From JAPOXR01 sp964291445 (GTDB lineage Bacteria; Pseudomonadota; Alphaproteobacteria; Rhodobacterales; Rhodobacteraceae), in the NCBI GenBank assembly GCA_964291445.2, contig OZ219864.1, forward strand, positions 930,001 through 994,000: a stretch of DNA of 64,000 bases. The letters are read 5' to 3'. Position numbers and translations under genes: made by a program. Below the pieces are notes generated by a model. That model was not told the DNA's origin. It saw only the letters and a program-made list of their open reading frames with translations, and did not search any database. Shown in pieces: positions 8,628-18,023 of this stretch (position 1 is its first letter; each line of letters starts with the position of its first letter).

Positions 8628-10265
8628 ATGAAAGTGGAACTCTACAATCACATCGTTCGCAGCCAGATGAGCCGGCGTCGGATGCTTCAGGGCGCTGCCG
8701 GCCTCGGTGCCGCGACCGCACTCGGTGGCATCGGCGGCCTTCCGACCCTTGCAAGCGGCAGCGATTTGCGAGCGGAAATCCTGAAGATTCCGGGCGTAGG
8801 CATGGGCTCTCCGACCGATGCCGACTGGCAGAAGGTTGGCGAATTGTGTCTTGGCCCGACCAAGGAACGCGTGGCCGAAGGCGAATTTGACGGCGTCGAA
8901 CTGACCTTCATGGGGTTGAACAACCAGAATTTGCACAATTTCCTCTTCCGCGGATTCCTCAAATCCTGGGAGTCGTATACGGGTGCGACGATCAACTGGA
9001 TCGACCTGGCCCAGGCCGATTACAACCCGCGCCTGCAGCAGGCGATCGCCACCGGCACCGTCGATTTCGACATCATCGAGATGGGCGCGCCCTTCGAGGG
9101 CGACACCGCGGGCAAGGGACTTCTCGACGAGATGCCCGATTGGGTCGGCGAGCAGATCGAGGCCGACGACCTCGTTGGCTACCTGCAGCCTCCGGTCGGC
9201 ACCTGGGATGGCAAGACCTACCGCATCACCATCGATGGTGACTGCCACACCTTCGCCTACCGGACCGACTATTTCGGCGACGGCTCGATCACCGGGCGCG
9301 CCGAGCCGCCCTCGACCTGGCAGGAGGTCGATGCCATCACCAAGGAACTGGTGGGCAAGACCGATCCGCTGACCGGTCTGCCCGCGCATGGTTATCTTGA
9401 CCCGCTGAAGGGTTGGGGTGGATTCGGGTTCTACTTCATCGAGAACCGTGCCGCGGCCTATGCCAAGCATCCGGATGATCCGGCCTGGCTCTTCGATCCC
9501 GACACCATGAAGCCGCGGGTCAACAACCCGGGCTGGGTCCAGGCGATCCAGGATGTCATGGATCTGATCAACACGCCGGGTGCCTATCCGGCCGACCAGA
9601 TCAATGCCGACCCGGGCACGACCGCGTTCCAGCAATTCCTCGCCGGGACCGGCTCGATGCTCATGTGGTGGGGCGATGTCGGGTCCAATGCGAGGACATC
9701 CGACACCTCCGTGGTCGGCGATGTCGTCGGCTTCGGCATCAATCCGGGGTCCAGCCGGGTCTACAACTCGATGGCCGGCGCATGGGAAGAGACCCATAAC
9801 GAGGCGCCGAACATGGCCTATATCGGCTGGGGCGTCTACGTGACCAAGCGGGTGTCGGGCGATGCCCTCAAGCGCAAGGCTGCCTGGTCGGCCGCTGCCC
9901 ATCTCGGCGGCAAGGACATCTCGCTGTGGATGTCGGCCTATCCTTCCGGTTTCCAGCCGTATCGGAATTCGCACTTCCTGTACGACGAATGGGAAGCGGC
10001 CGGATATGACCGTGCCTTCGTCGAAGATTATCTCGGGTCAAATGCCGACAGCTACAACCATCCGAACGCGGCGATCGAACCCCGCATTCCGGGTATTTTC
10101 CAGTACTACTCGATTGCCGAGGACGAGTTGGCCAAGGGCTTCGCCGGTCAGTATGGATCGGCCCAGGAAACCGCCGACGCCATCGCCGCTGCCTGGGAAA
10201 AGATCACCGACAGCATCGGGCGCGAGAGCCAGATTGCCCTCTACAAGGGTTCGCTCGGCCTCTGA
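8628..10265 (+). CDS. Tat-secreted sugar ABC transporter substrate-binding protein
   Basis: 545 residues from the ATG at 8628, chosen for its GGAGG site 9 bases upstream. The N-terminus has a twin-arginine signal, SRRRMLQGAAGLG, then a hydrophobic stretch ending near TLASG, so it should be exported folded by Tat. The rest looks like a large family-1 solute-binding protein, with typical segments such as GLLDEMPDWV and MLMWWGDVGSNA. It is longer than the usual 400-450 residues of sugar-binding proteins. It captures the sugar in the periplasm for the two permeases that follow. The substrate is not readable from sequence. Confidence 0.88.
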   Translation: MKVELYNHIVRSQMSRRRMLQGAAGLGAATALGGIGGLPTLASGSDLRAEILKIPGVGMGSPTDADWQKVGELCLGPTKERVAEGEFDGVELTFMGLNNQNLHNFLFRGFLKSWESYTGATINWIDLAQADYNPRLQQAIATGTVDFDIIEMGAPFEGDTAGKGLLDEMPDWVGEQIEADDLVGYLQPPVGTWDGKTYRITIDGDCHTFAYRTDYFGDGSITGRAEPPSTWQEVDAITKELVGKTDPLTGLPAHGYLDPLKGWGGFGFYFIENRAAAYAKHPDDPAWLFDPDTMKPRVNNPGWVQAIQDVMDLINTPGAYPADQINADPGTTAFQQFLAGTGSMLMWWGDVGSNARTSDTSVVGDVVGFGINPGSSRVYNSMAGAWEETHNEAPNMAYIGWGVYVTKRVSGDALKRKAAWSAAAHLGGKDISLWMSAYPSGFQPYRNSHFLYDEWEAAGYDRAFVEDYLGSNADSYNHPNAAIEPRIPGIFQYYSIAEDELAKGFAGQYGSAQETADAIAAAWEKITDSIGRESQIALYKGSLGL

Positions 10266-10355
10266 GTGTCGGCAGTGCAATGAATTCGGTCCGGCGGGGA
10301 CGATCCTGTCCCCGCCGGTCGGTTCCGGAGGCCAGGGGGGAGGGGCGGTAGCCGC

Positions 10356-11462
10356 GTGAGCGCCGAGGGCAACTACCTGCATGTCGTGACCGCTGAAGAC
10401 ATCTCCGGAAGGAGGCGTCGGGCGGGACGCATTCTGGTCCGGGGCTCGGCCGCCCTGCTCGGCGTGGTGATCCTGGCGCAGATCCTCGATCACAATGAAC
10501 TGGCCGATCTGGGTTTCGAGAACTGGCGGCCGACCCTCTACGCCTACCTGCTCTGGGCAACCTGCCTGTGTTACAGCCAGGTGCTGCTGCATGGCGAGCG
10601 GGGCAAGCGGACGCTGTTCGTCCTGCCGGCGGTACTGTTCGTGGTGTCGATGGTGGTGTTTCCGCTGATCTTCGCCCTTGGCATCGCGTTCTCAAGCTGG
10701 AACCTGTCATCGCCCGACGGCCGGCAGTTCAACGGCCTGGACAACGTCCGCCAGATGTGGGCCGATTCCTTCTACTGGAATGCCCTTCTCAACATGGTCT
10801 GGTACACCTTGGCCATCGCGGTCGAATACGCGATCGCCTTTGGCCTGGCGCTGCTCCTCAACGCGCAGATCCGGGCGCGCAAGTTCTTCCGCATTGCTTT
10901 CCTGATGCCATTGATGCTGTCGCCGGTGGCGGTGAGCTGGATGATCGGCAAGTCCATGCTCGAAATTAGGTTCGGTCCGGTTGCCCGGCTTGCCCGCGAG
11001 CTTGGCTGGGACACGCCGTCATTCTTCGGCTCGCCCGAGATCGCAAGGCTGACCATCATGGTCATGGATGCCTGGACCTTCATTCCGTTCATGATGATCA
11101 TGATCCTCGCCGGATTGCAGGCCATTCCGAAGGAACTGCACGAGGCGGCCGAGGTCGATGGCGCCCCGGCCTGGAAACGGTTCTGGGAAATCACCTTTCC
11201 GCTAATGCTGCCGGTGTCGATCACCGCCATCCTGATCAGGATCATCTTCAAGCTGAAACTGGCCGACATCATCATCAACGTAACAGCCGGCGGCCCGGGT
11301 GGAGCCACCGACAGCGTGACCAGTTTCATCTTTCGGGAGTACCGTGACCGCTCGAATGTCGGCTACGGCACCCTGCTGGCGATTTTCTACCTGGTGCTGA
11401 TCGTCATTGCGCTGACCATCCTGATGAAACTTGCCGATCGCTGGATGAGGCCGAGATACTGA
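10356..11462 (+). CDS. sugar ABC transporter permease (MalF type)
   Basis: 368 residues from a GTG preceded by a GGGGGGAGGGG run. The first 90 residues are an unusual extension with a hydrophobic segment near 27-45 and another near 63-75. Then comes the usual permease core of about six membrane helices. The ABC-contact EAA loop reads ELHEAAEVDGAPAWKRFWEI at about residues 258-277. It forms the membrane channel with the next gene product, whose start lies one base after this stop. Confidence 0.88.
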   Translation: MSAEGNYLHVVTAEDISGRRRRAGRILVRGSAALLGVVILAQILDHNELADLGFENWRPTLYAYLLWATCLCYSQVLLHGERGKRTLFVLPAVLFVVSMVVFPLIFALGIAFSSWNLSSPDGRQFNGLDNVRQMWADSFYWNALLNMVWYTLAIAVEYAIAFGLALLLNAQIRARKFFRIAFLMPLMLSPVAVSWMIGKSMLEIRFGPVARLARELGWDTPSFFGSPEIARLTIMVMDAWTFIPFMMIMILAGLQAIPKELHEAAEVDGAPAWKRFWEITFPLMLPVSITAILIRIIFKLKLADIIINVTAGGPGGATDSVTSFIFREYRDRSNVGYGTLLAIFYLVLIVIALTILMKLADRWMRPRY

Positions 11463-11463
11463 C

Positions 11464-12381
11464 ATGGCGGTTCAGCTTTTCCATGACAGCGAGGCCGACC
11501 GGTCATTTCGCCCCGGATGGGCGAGCCGAAGGATCATCATTTACGGCATCCTGATCCTGTGGGCCTTCATCTGCCTGTTTCCGATCTACTGGACCGTCAC
11601 CACCTCATTCAAGGCCGCCCCCGACGTCATGAAGGGCAATTTGGTGCCGTGGGTGGATTTCGTGCCGAAATGGCTGGGGCTGAGATCGCTGGGCCTGTCT
11701 CCGGAGACCATCACCGCCGAAAGCACGGTCCGGGACGAATTCCTGAAGCGGTTCTGGAACTCGGCCATTGTCGCCATCGGTTCATCGACCATCGCGGTGA
11801 TCCTTGGCAGCTGTGCCGCCTACGGGCTAAGCCGGTTCAGCTTTCGCTTTGGTTTCATGCGGAATTCCGACATCTCGTTCTTCTTCCTGTCGCAGCTGAT
11901 CCTGCCGCCGGTCGTCCTGGCCCTGCCCTTTCTCGTGCTCTACAAGGAACTGGCGTTGCTCGACTCCCGGATCGGGCTCATTGCACTCTATGCCCTCACC
12001 GTCCTGCCGATCGTGATCTGGATCATGCGTGACCAGTTCGGTTCGATCCCGGTCGAACTCGAGGAAGCGGCACTGGTTGACGGGCAATCGATCTGGGGCG
12101 CGTTCATGACCATCATCCTGCCGATTGCCCTGCCTGGCATGGTGGCGGCCTTCATCATTTCCCTGGTCCTGACCTGGAACGAGTATTTCTTCGCCGCCCT
12201 TCTCACCTCGTCGCATGCCAAGACCCTGCCGGTCATGGTCGCCAGCCAGACCGGGTCGCAGGGCATCTCCTGGTGGTCGATGGCGGCGCTGTCGCTGGCC
12301 GCCATCCTGCCGCTCATCATCATCGGCATCATCCTGGAGCGCTTCATCATCAAGGGCATGGCCGCCGGCGCCGTCAAATGA
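11464..12381 (+). CDS. sugar ABC transporter permease (MalG type)
   Basis: 305 residues with an N-terminal helix (ILILWAFICLFPIYWTVTTS) followed by about five more membrane segments. The EAA loop is ELEEAALVDGQSIWGAF, around residue 200. It is the second half of the transporter channel and is immediately downstream of the first permease, so expression is coupled. The operon ends here; about 175 bases without visible features separate it from the convergent FGGY kinase gene. Confidence 0.9.
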   Translation: MAVQLFHDSEADRSFRPGWASRRIIIYGILILWAFICLFPIYWTVTTSFKAAPDVMKGNLVPWVDFVPKWLGLRSLGLSPETITAESTVRDEFLKRFWNSAIVAIGSSTIAVILGSCAAYGLSRFSFRFGFMRNSDISFFFLSQLILPPVVLALPFLVLYKELALLDSRIGLIALYALTVLPIVIWIMRDQFGSIPVELEEAALVDGQSIWGAFMTIILPIALPGMVAAFIISLVLTWNEYFFAALLTSSHAKTLPVMVASQTGSQGISWWSMAALSLAAILPLIIIGIILERFIIKGMAAGAVK

Positions 12382-12557
12382 GCGGGCAATGACAAGGCCG
12401 TGCGCGTTCAACGCATCAGGAACATTCAATCCACCAGGAGCAAGAACTCCCGTCGCAACGGGTTGCAAGCCAGGGGAATCGGGATGCGCCTGGTCGCAAG
12501 GACGCGCATCCGGCCGCATTCAATCGGCCAGGCCCGGAGACCGGCTCGCAGCCGCAT

Positions 12558-14054
12558 TCAACGGGCTTCGTGGAGTTCGGCGGCGATGTCCCTGGTTTGT
12601 TCATAGAGCCTGCGGAACAGCCGATACTGCCTTGCATGGACCGGCAGTTGGCGCGGCGAGATGCGGCCGGCCTCCGGGTTCCAGGCATCGATATCGTCCG
12701 GCTCGGCAATTCCTGCCGCACAGGCGGCAAGAAAGGCGTTGCCATAGGAGGCACCGACGGTCTTTTCGGCGATGATCTGCGGCACCTGGCCGATATCCGA
12801 GGTCGCCTGGAGCCAGACCTGGTTGCGGACACCGCCGCCCACCGCAAGAATGCGCACCGGAGGGTGGCCAGCCTCCCGGTAGGTATCGATGACATGGGCG
12901 GTGCCGTTGGCAATTCCCTCCAGCAACGCCCGGTAGATGTCACCGCGGCTGTGGGTCAGGTTCAGCCCGAACACGCTTCCCTTGGCCATGGGGTCGTGGA
13001 GAGGGGTCCTCTCGCCGGAAAAATAGGGCAGGATGATCAGCCCGTTGGCCCCGGGCGGGGATGCTTCCGCCTCTTCGGCGAGGGTGGTGAAGGCCTCGTC
13101 ACGGCCCAGGTCGCGGGCCAGCTGGTCGCGGAACCAGTGGGTCAGCGTTCCCGATGTCGCCAGGCCGGCCATGGTGGCATGGGTTCCCGGATACAGCCAG
13201 GGCGCATGCCAGAGACGGTCATCCCGGCACCGCTCGGCGGCGATCTGGATGATGAAGATGGTCGAGCCATACATCATCATCATGTCCCCCTCGTGTCGGG
13301 TACCGACGCTCACCGCCTCGGCGGCAGCGTCAATCGTCCCGGTGGTGACGGGGGTACCGGCGGCAAGGCCGGTTTCCTGCGCCGCCCGTGCATTGACATG
13401 GCCGGCGATCTCGGTCGTCCAGGCCAGCTTCGGCAGGCGTTCGGGCGAAATGATGCCGTCGGTCAATTCCGTGGTCCAGCACTGCCGGTCAAAATCGTAG
13501 AGCGGGCTGAAACTGGCTGCCGTGTAGTGGTCGATCACGTCATTTCCGGTCAGCCGGGAGACGAGATAGGAGGTCGAGGTCAGCACCCGCGCCGTTCGCC
13601 GGAAGATCCCGGGCTCCTGCCGCCGCAGCCAGAGAATCTTCGGCCCCACCGATTGCGAGGTCAGGGCATTGCCGCACAGGTCGAGGATCCGGTCTTCGCC
13701 GATCTCCCGGTTGAGCAGATCGATCTCCCGGGACGCCCTGGTATCGACGCCGTAGAGCACCCCATTCATCAGCGGATGACCATTGCCGTCTACCGGCAGC
13801 ATGCAGGGGCCGATGGCGCTGGTGGCGATGGCGTCAACCTGCCCCGGACTGATCCCGGTGCTGTCCAGGAGTGTGCGGGTAATGTGGACGAGATCGCCCC
13901 ACCAATCCTCTTCCGCCCGGTGCTCTGCCCAGCCGGCGCGGGGAACGATCAACTCGTGCGGCCTGGAGGCGCTGCCGATGATCCTGCCTGAATGGCTGAC
14001 CAGCACCCCCTTGCTCTCGAAGGTCCCGATATCGACGCCGAGGGTGCAACTCAT
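12558..14054 (-). CDS. FGGY-family carbohydrate kinase (xylulokinase-like)
   Basis: 498 residues, the usual length. The N-terminal phosphate loop reads GVDIGTFESKGVL with Asp8. The middle part has GTIDAAAEAV with the probable catalytic Asp. The C-terminal part has the adenine-binding segment ILAVGGGVRNQVWLQATSDI. It should phosphorylate a ketose or polyol from ATP. Its start codon overlaps the stop of the M42 gene by the ATGA at 14051-14054, so it is translated as the last gene of a BtpA-M42-kinase operon. The substrate is unknown. Confidence 0.85.
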   Translation of the reverse strand: MSCTLGVDIGTFESKGVLVSHSGRIIGSASRPHELIVPRAGWAEHRAEEDWWGDLVHITRTLLDSTGISPGQVDAIATSAIGPCMLPVDGNGHPLMNGVLYGVDTRASREIDLLNREIGEDRILDLCGNALTSQSVGPKILWLRRQEPGIFRRTARVLTSTSYLVSRLTGNDVIDHYTAASFSPLYDFDRQCWTTELTDGIISPERLPKLAWTTEIAGHVNARAAQETGLAAGTPVTTGTIDAAAEAVSVGTRHEGDMMMMYGSTIFIIQIAAERCRDDRLWHAPWLYPGTHATMAGLATSGTLTHWFRDQLARDLGRDEAFTTLAEEAEASPPGANGLIILPYFSGERTPLHDPMAKGSVFGLNLTHSRGDIYRALLEGIANGTAHVIDTYREAGHPPVRILAVGGGVRNQVWLQATSDIGQVPQIIAEKTVGASYGNAFLAACAAGIAEPDDIDAWNPEAGRISPRQLPVHARQYRLFRRLYEQTRDIAAELHEAR

Positions 14055-15157
14055 GGGGAGTACGGCTCCCGGCCGAGATCGACGTCCGGCCCGATGCGTG
14101 CCAGAACCGCAATCAGCAGGTGCTTGAGCGATGCCAAATCGGCAAGATCGCAGATCTCGAGGCTGGAATGGGAATGACGCATCGGGAAACCGACATCGAT
14201 CGAGACGACTCCCTCTCCAAGCAGCTGGACATGGGAAAGATCGGTCAGCACCCCCGTCTGTGCGCTGCGTTGCAGCGGGATATTCTCGTCTGCCGCTGCC
14301 GCCTCGAACAACCGCACCGCCGCCGGGTGCGGGATCACCCCGTTCAGCGTGCCGCGGCCATGGAACGAATAAAGGCTGATCCCGGGACCGCCTCCCAACC
14401 GCATCGACCCCCGATCGGCCATGTCCGGGGTGTCGGTTGCCAGCATGAGGTCGATCTGGATGGCGATGTCGGGCATCAGATGTTGCGCGGCCACGACGGC
14501 ACCCCGCAGGTTGAATTCCTCCTGCACCGAAAACACCAGGTGAACCGTCGGGCGCGCCGGGGATTCAGCCAAGGCGTGGGCGATGCCGATCAACACCGCG
14601 CATCCGGCCCGGTCATCGACGCTGGTGCCGGCAATCCTGGAGCCGGCCAGATCGATGACCGTCGGCCGGTAGACAACGGGTGTCCCGATCCCGATCCCGG
14701 CATCCTCGACCGATTTGCGGGACTCATGCCCGGTATCTATGCGCAGATCGAGGGTGGAGACGACCCGATGGCGGTCCTCGGGCAGGGTTGCATGGTGGTT
14801 CATGTTGCCGATGACGCCCGGCACGTCACGATCGCCATCGACGCAGAGCAGCACGGCCTGGGAAGCCAGCGCCCGCTCGGGGATGCCGCCGAGGCGGGTG
14901 ACCCGCACCGACCCGTCATCATCGATGCGCCTGACCACGAACCCCAGCTGGTCCATATGTGCGAAGACCATGACCCTCGGCGCGTCCGGGTCTCCCTTGA
15001 TCGTCGCCACCAGATTCCCCATCCTGTCGTGATGGCTGGCAATGCCGGCGGCGTCGAGATGGGCGGTGATCGCCCGGCGAACCCGGTCCTCATGCCCGGC
15101 CAGGCCGGGGATCAGCATGAGTTCCCCGAGAAGGCTGCGGAGCCGATCGCCAGTCAT
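14051..15157 (-). CDS. M42 family metallopeptidase-like protein (FrvX/SgcX type)
   Basis: 368 residues. Metal ligands of the M42 fold are visible: AHMDQLGFVV (His67, Asp69), SVDDRAGCAVL (Asp181 or 182), SVQEEFNLRGA (Glu213, Glu214), ATDTPD (Asp242) and a C-terminal MRHSHSSLE. M42 proteins are cobalt- or zinc-dependent aminopeptidases, but members encoded in sugar operons (FrvX, SgcX of E. coli) have no proven role there. Both ends overlap their neighbours by ATGA, tying it tightly to the kinase and the BtpA protein. A role in sugar, glycopeptide or amidosugar use is possible. Confidence 0.85.
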   Translation of the reverse strand: MTGDRLRSLLGELMLIPGLAGHEDRVRRAITAHLDAAGIASHHDRMGNLVATIKGDPDAPRVMVFAHMDQLGFVVRRIDDDGSVRVTRLGGIPERALASQAVLLCVDGDRDVPGVIGNMNHHATLPEDRHRVVSTLDLRIDTGHESRKSVEDAGIGIGTPVVYRPTVIDLAGSRIAGTSVDDRAGCAVLIGIAHALAESPARPTVHLVFSVQEEFNLRGAVVAAQHLMPDIAIQIDLMLATDTPDMADRGSMRLGGGPGISLYSFHGRGTLNGVIPHPAAVRLFEAAAADENIPLQRSAQTGVLTDLSHVQLLGEGVVSIDVGFPMRHSHSSLEICDLADLASLKHLLIAVLARIGPDVDLGREPYSP

Positions 15158-15966
15158 GATCGTGTCCTCGCCGCACCGGCCCGGGCCATGAAGTCGCGCG
15201 CCCGTTCCGGATCAATCGCATTCCAGGTATCGCCATCGATCTTCAGCGCCGAGCCGACGATGCAGCCGTCGGCAATGGCCAGGACATCGGCGACGGTCTC
15301 GTGCCTGACGCCGGTATTGGCCATGACCGGAGTGTCCGGGAGCGCAGCTTTCACCGACTCCAGCGCCTCGAGCGGTGCGGCCTCGCCGGTGATCGGCCCC
15401 GAGACCAGGATGGCATCGGGAATCGACGAGAACATTGCCGACCGGGCGCGGTCGGCGAGGGTGCGCCGATCCAGCGAATGGGCGAATTCGGCCGACACGT
15501 TGTTCAGCATCAGCAGATCCTGCCGGCCCAGGCGATCCCGGTAGCGCATGGCCTGGCCGGCATTTGGAACCCAGCTCCCCATGTCGGAGGCGTAGACCCC
15601 GGTGAGGATTTCACGAATGAAGGCGGCGCCGGTTGCCGCGGCAAGGGCGATACTGGCCATTGGGTCCCAGAGGACATTGACCCCGAACGGGACGGTGATG
15701 TCGCGGCGTAGGGCCCCGATCACGTAGGCCATGGTTGCAGTCGATGCGGCATCGACCTCCAGCTCGTAGGGACGATCGTTTTCGTTGCCGAACATCACGG
15801 CATCAAAGCCGGCCGAACACAGGGCGGCCAAATCGGACCGGGCGGCCTCGATCAAACCGTCGATGCCCACCGAGCGGTCGTGCAGCGGCGCCCCTGGGAG
15901 CGCCCCGAGATGAACCATGCCGACAACAGGCCTGTCGGTACGGAAAACGGCTTCGAAACGGGTCAT
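15154..15966 (-). CDS. BtpA/SgcQ family protein
   Basis: 270 residues with the family start VVGMVHLGALPGAPLH, the segment GFDAVMFGNENDRPYE, VPFGVNVLWDP and a C-terminal GCIVGSALKIDGDTWN that looks like a phosphate-binding end of a TIM barrel. BtpA was first linked to photosystem I stability in cyanobacteria, but most bacterial members, such as SgcQ, sit in sugar operons and probably act on a sugar or nucleotide-like compound. A GGAGGAGG site precedes the ATG. It is the first gene of the three-gene minus-strand operon. Confidence 0.85.
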   Translation of the reverse strand: MTRFEAVFRTDRPVVGMVHLGALPGAPLHDRSVGIDGLIEAARSDLAALCSAGFDAVMFGNENDRPYELEVDAASTATMAYVIGALRRDITVPFGVNVLWDPMASIALAAATGAAFIREILTGVYASDMGSWVPNAGQAMRYRDRLGRQDLLMLNNVSAEFAHSLDRRTLADRARSAMFSSIPDAILVSGPITGEAAPLEALESVKAALPDTPVMANTGVRHETVADVLAIADGCIVGSALKIDGDTWNAIDPERARDFMARAGAARTRS

Positions 15967-16100
15967 GATGCCTCCTCCTGTTGCGGGGCTTCATTCAACG
16001 GATTATTGGCAGTTTGGCAAGATGAAGCACAATTGCAAGATCGGCCGCAGGGTGGGACGCTCCTGCCCGTCTGGCACGGCCGCCAGCGGGAGGGAACAGC

Positions 16101-17153
16101 ATGGACATGACGACTCGGCATTGGGACCGTCACCGCAATGGCGGGCTGAGCTTTACCGAGCTCGGATTTGGAACCGCCCCGTTTGGCAATCTCTACAAGG
16201 CGATTGACGACCGGACCGCCGACTCTGTGCTCGAATCTGCCTGGGAGTCCGGGGTCCGGTATTTCGATACTGCCCCGCTCTACGGCTACGGTCTGGCCGA
16301 AAGACGCCTCGGCCGGTTTCTGCGCAACCGGCCACGTGACGGCTTTGTCCTGTCAACCAAGGTTGGCAGGCTGCTGCGGGTTGCCGCCCCGGATACCCGC
16401 GACGGAGTCGGAAAGTGGTTCGACGTGCCCTGCCGGAACGAAATCTATGACTACAGCCATGACGGTGTCCTCAAATCCGTGGAATTCTCGCTGGAAAGGC
16501 TTGGGCTCGATCGCATCGACATTCTCTATGCCCATGATCTTGACCTGTTCAATCATGGAAGCCAGCAGCAGCTCGACACCTTTCTGCAGGAATTCGTCGA
16601 TGGCGGCTACCGGGCGCTGCTGCGTCTCAGGGAGGAGGGGGTTATCGGCGCCTTTGGCGCCGGAATCAACGAGTGGGAACCAGCGCAATGGCTGGCCGAA
16701 CGATGCGATCTCGACATCTTCCTGCTGGCTGGCCGCTACACGCTGCTCGAACAGCAGGCTGCCAGGACATTCCTGCCGCTGTGCAGGAAGAGAGGAATCG
16801 GCATCATCATCGGCGGCCCCTACAATTCCGGCATTCTTGCCACCGGCCCCCGGCCGGGAGCCTTCTACAATTACGGACCGGCACCCCGGGAGACGCTGGA
16901 GCGGGTTGCCCGCATCGAGGCGATCTGCAAGGAGCGGGGCGTCCGGATGATCGACGCCGCGTTCCGGTTTCCGCTCATGGAGCCGACGGTGCTGTCGGTC
17001 ATACCCGGCGGCCAGGGCGTCGGCGAGATGCAGGACAATCTCAGGGCAAGCCAGGCCGCCATCCCGAACGGACTGTGGGACGACCTGGCGGCGGCAGGTT
17101 TGCTGGATGGCGGCAGACCAGGCCGGTTGACGCTAGACGAGACCTCCCGATGA
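16101..17153 (+). CDS. aldo/keto reductase (L-fucose/D-threo-aldose dehydrogenase type)
   Basis: 350 residues. The AKR tetrad is clear: Asp56 and Tyr61 in YFDTAPLYGYG, Lys87 in STKVGR and His145 in ILYAHDLD. The family start LGFGTAPFGNLY and the long loop after Lys87 resemble D-threo-aldose 1-dehydrogenases and L-fucose dehydrogenases, which oxidise C1 of the sugar to a lactone with NAD(P). The next gene, overlapping by ATGA, encodes a lactonase-type amidohydrolase, which would open such a lactone. A GGGAGGGAA run lies before the ATG. The divergent BtpA gene shares the upstream region. Confidence 0.85.
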   Translation: MDMTTRHWDRHRNGGLSFTELGFGTAPFGNLYKAIDDRTADSVLESAWESGVRYFDTAPLYGYGLAERRLGRFLRNRPRDGFVLSTKVGRLLRVAAPDTRDGVGKWFDVPCRNEIYDYSHDGVLKSVEFSLERLGLDRIDILYAHDLDLFNHGSQQQLDTFLQEFVDGGYRALLRLREEGVIGAFGAGINEWEPAQWLAERCDLDIFLLAGRYTLLEQQAARTFLPLCRKRGIGIIIGGPYNSGILATGPRPGAFYNYGPAPRETLERVARIEAICKERGVRMIDAAFRFPLMEPTVLSVIPGGQGVGEMQDNLRASQAAIPNGLWDDLAAAGLLDGGRPGRLTLDETSR

Positions 17154-17992
17154 CAGTCATAGACGCACATCAGCATTATTGGCAGCCGGCACGCGGCGAT
17201 TATGACTGGATGCCGATGGACAATCCCGTGCTCGCCCGGCCCTACGACCCGTCGCAGCTGGAACCCATCCTCGGGTCGCACGGAATCGACCGGACGGTCC
17301 TTGTCCAGGCGGCGGCAACGGTCTGCGAGACCGAGTACATGCTCGGCCTGGCCGATGCCACCTCCCATGTTGCCGGCGTTGTCGGCTGGATCGATTTCGA
17401 GAATGAATCCGACCGGGAGACCCTGGCTCGCCTGGCCGGGCATCCGAAGATGGTCGGGGTACGGCCGATGATCCAGGACATTGACGATGTGAACTGGATG
17501 CTGCGCCCCGACATCGATTGGGCCTTCCGCGCCATTATCGCCGAAGGCCTTGCCTTCGACGCCCTGGGATTTCCCCGCCATCTCGAGAATTTTCTCGTGC
17601 TTCTGCAACGCCACCCCGAGCTGCGGGTGGTCATCGATCACTGCATGAAGCCGCAGGTCTCCGACCATTCCCCCGAGACCTTTGACCATTGGGCATGGGG
17701 CATGCGCCGTCTTGCCAGGGAAACCTCCGCCTGCTGCAAACTGTCCGGCCTGGTGAACGAGGCCGATGCCGGCTGGACCACCAGCGATCTGCGCCCCTAT
17801 GTCGATCACGTATTGGAGGAATTCGGTGCCGAGCGGGTGATGTGGGGCTCGGATTGGCCGGTCTGCCGCCTGCAGGCCGAGTATGGCGACTGGCATGCCG
17901 CCGCCCGCCAGCTGACCGGCGGGCTTGACGCCGAAGAGCAATCCCGCATCTTTGGTCAGTCCGCCATCGAGTTCTACCGGCTCGAGTCCTGA
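17150..17992 (+). CDS. amidohydrolase family protein, L-fuconolactonase/rhamnonolactonase type
   Basis: 280 residues from the ATG overlapping the AKR stop. The metal-binding start is IDAHQHYW (His7, His9), a further His is in VVIDHCMKP, and the last ligand lies in MWGSDWPVCRL. These fit the metal-dependent lactonase branch of the amidohydrolase-2 family, which hydrolyses L-fucono-, L-rhamnono- or galactonolactones. Coupled to the aldose dehydrogenase it would turn the lactone into the free aldonic acid for the dehydratase encoded at 3529-5061. Confidence 0.88.
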   Translation: MTVIDAHQHYWQPARGDYDWMPMDNPVLARPYDPSQLEPILGSHGIDRTVLVQAAATVCETEYMLGLADATSHVAGVVGWIDFENESDRETLARLAGHPKMVGVRPMIQDIDDVNWMLRPDIDWAFRAIIAEGLAFDALGFPRHLENFLVLLQRHPELRVVIDHCMKPQVSDHSPETFDHWAWGMRRLARETSACCKLSGLVNEADAGWTTSDLRPYVDHVLEEFGAERVMWGSDWPVCRLQAEYGDWHAAARQLTGGLDAEEQSRIFGQSAIEFYRLES

Positions 17993-18023
17993 CGGTCCAC
18001 CGCGCCGAAACAGGGCCCCAGCG

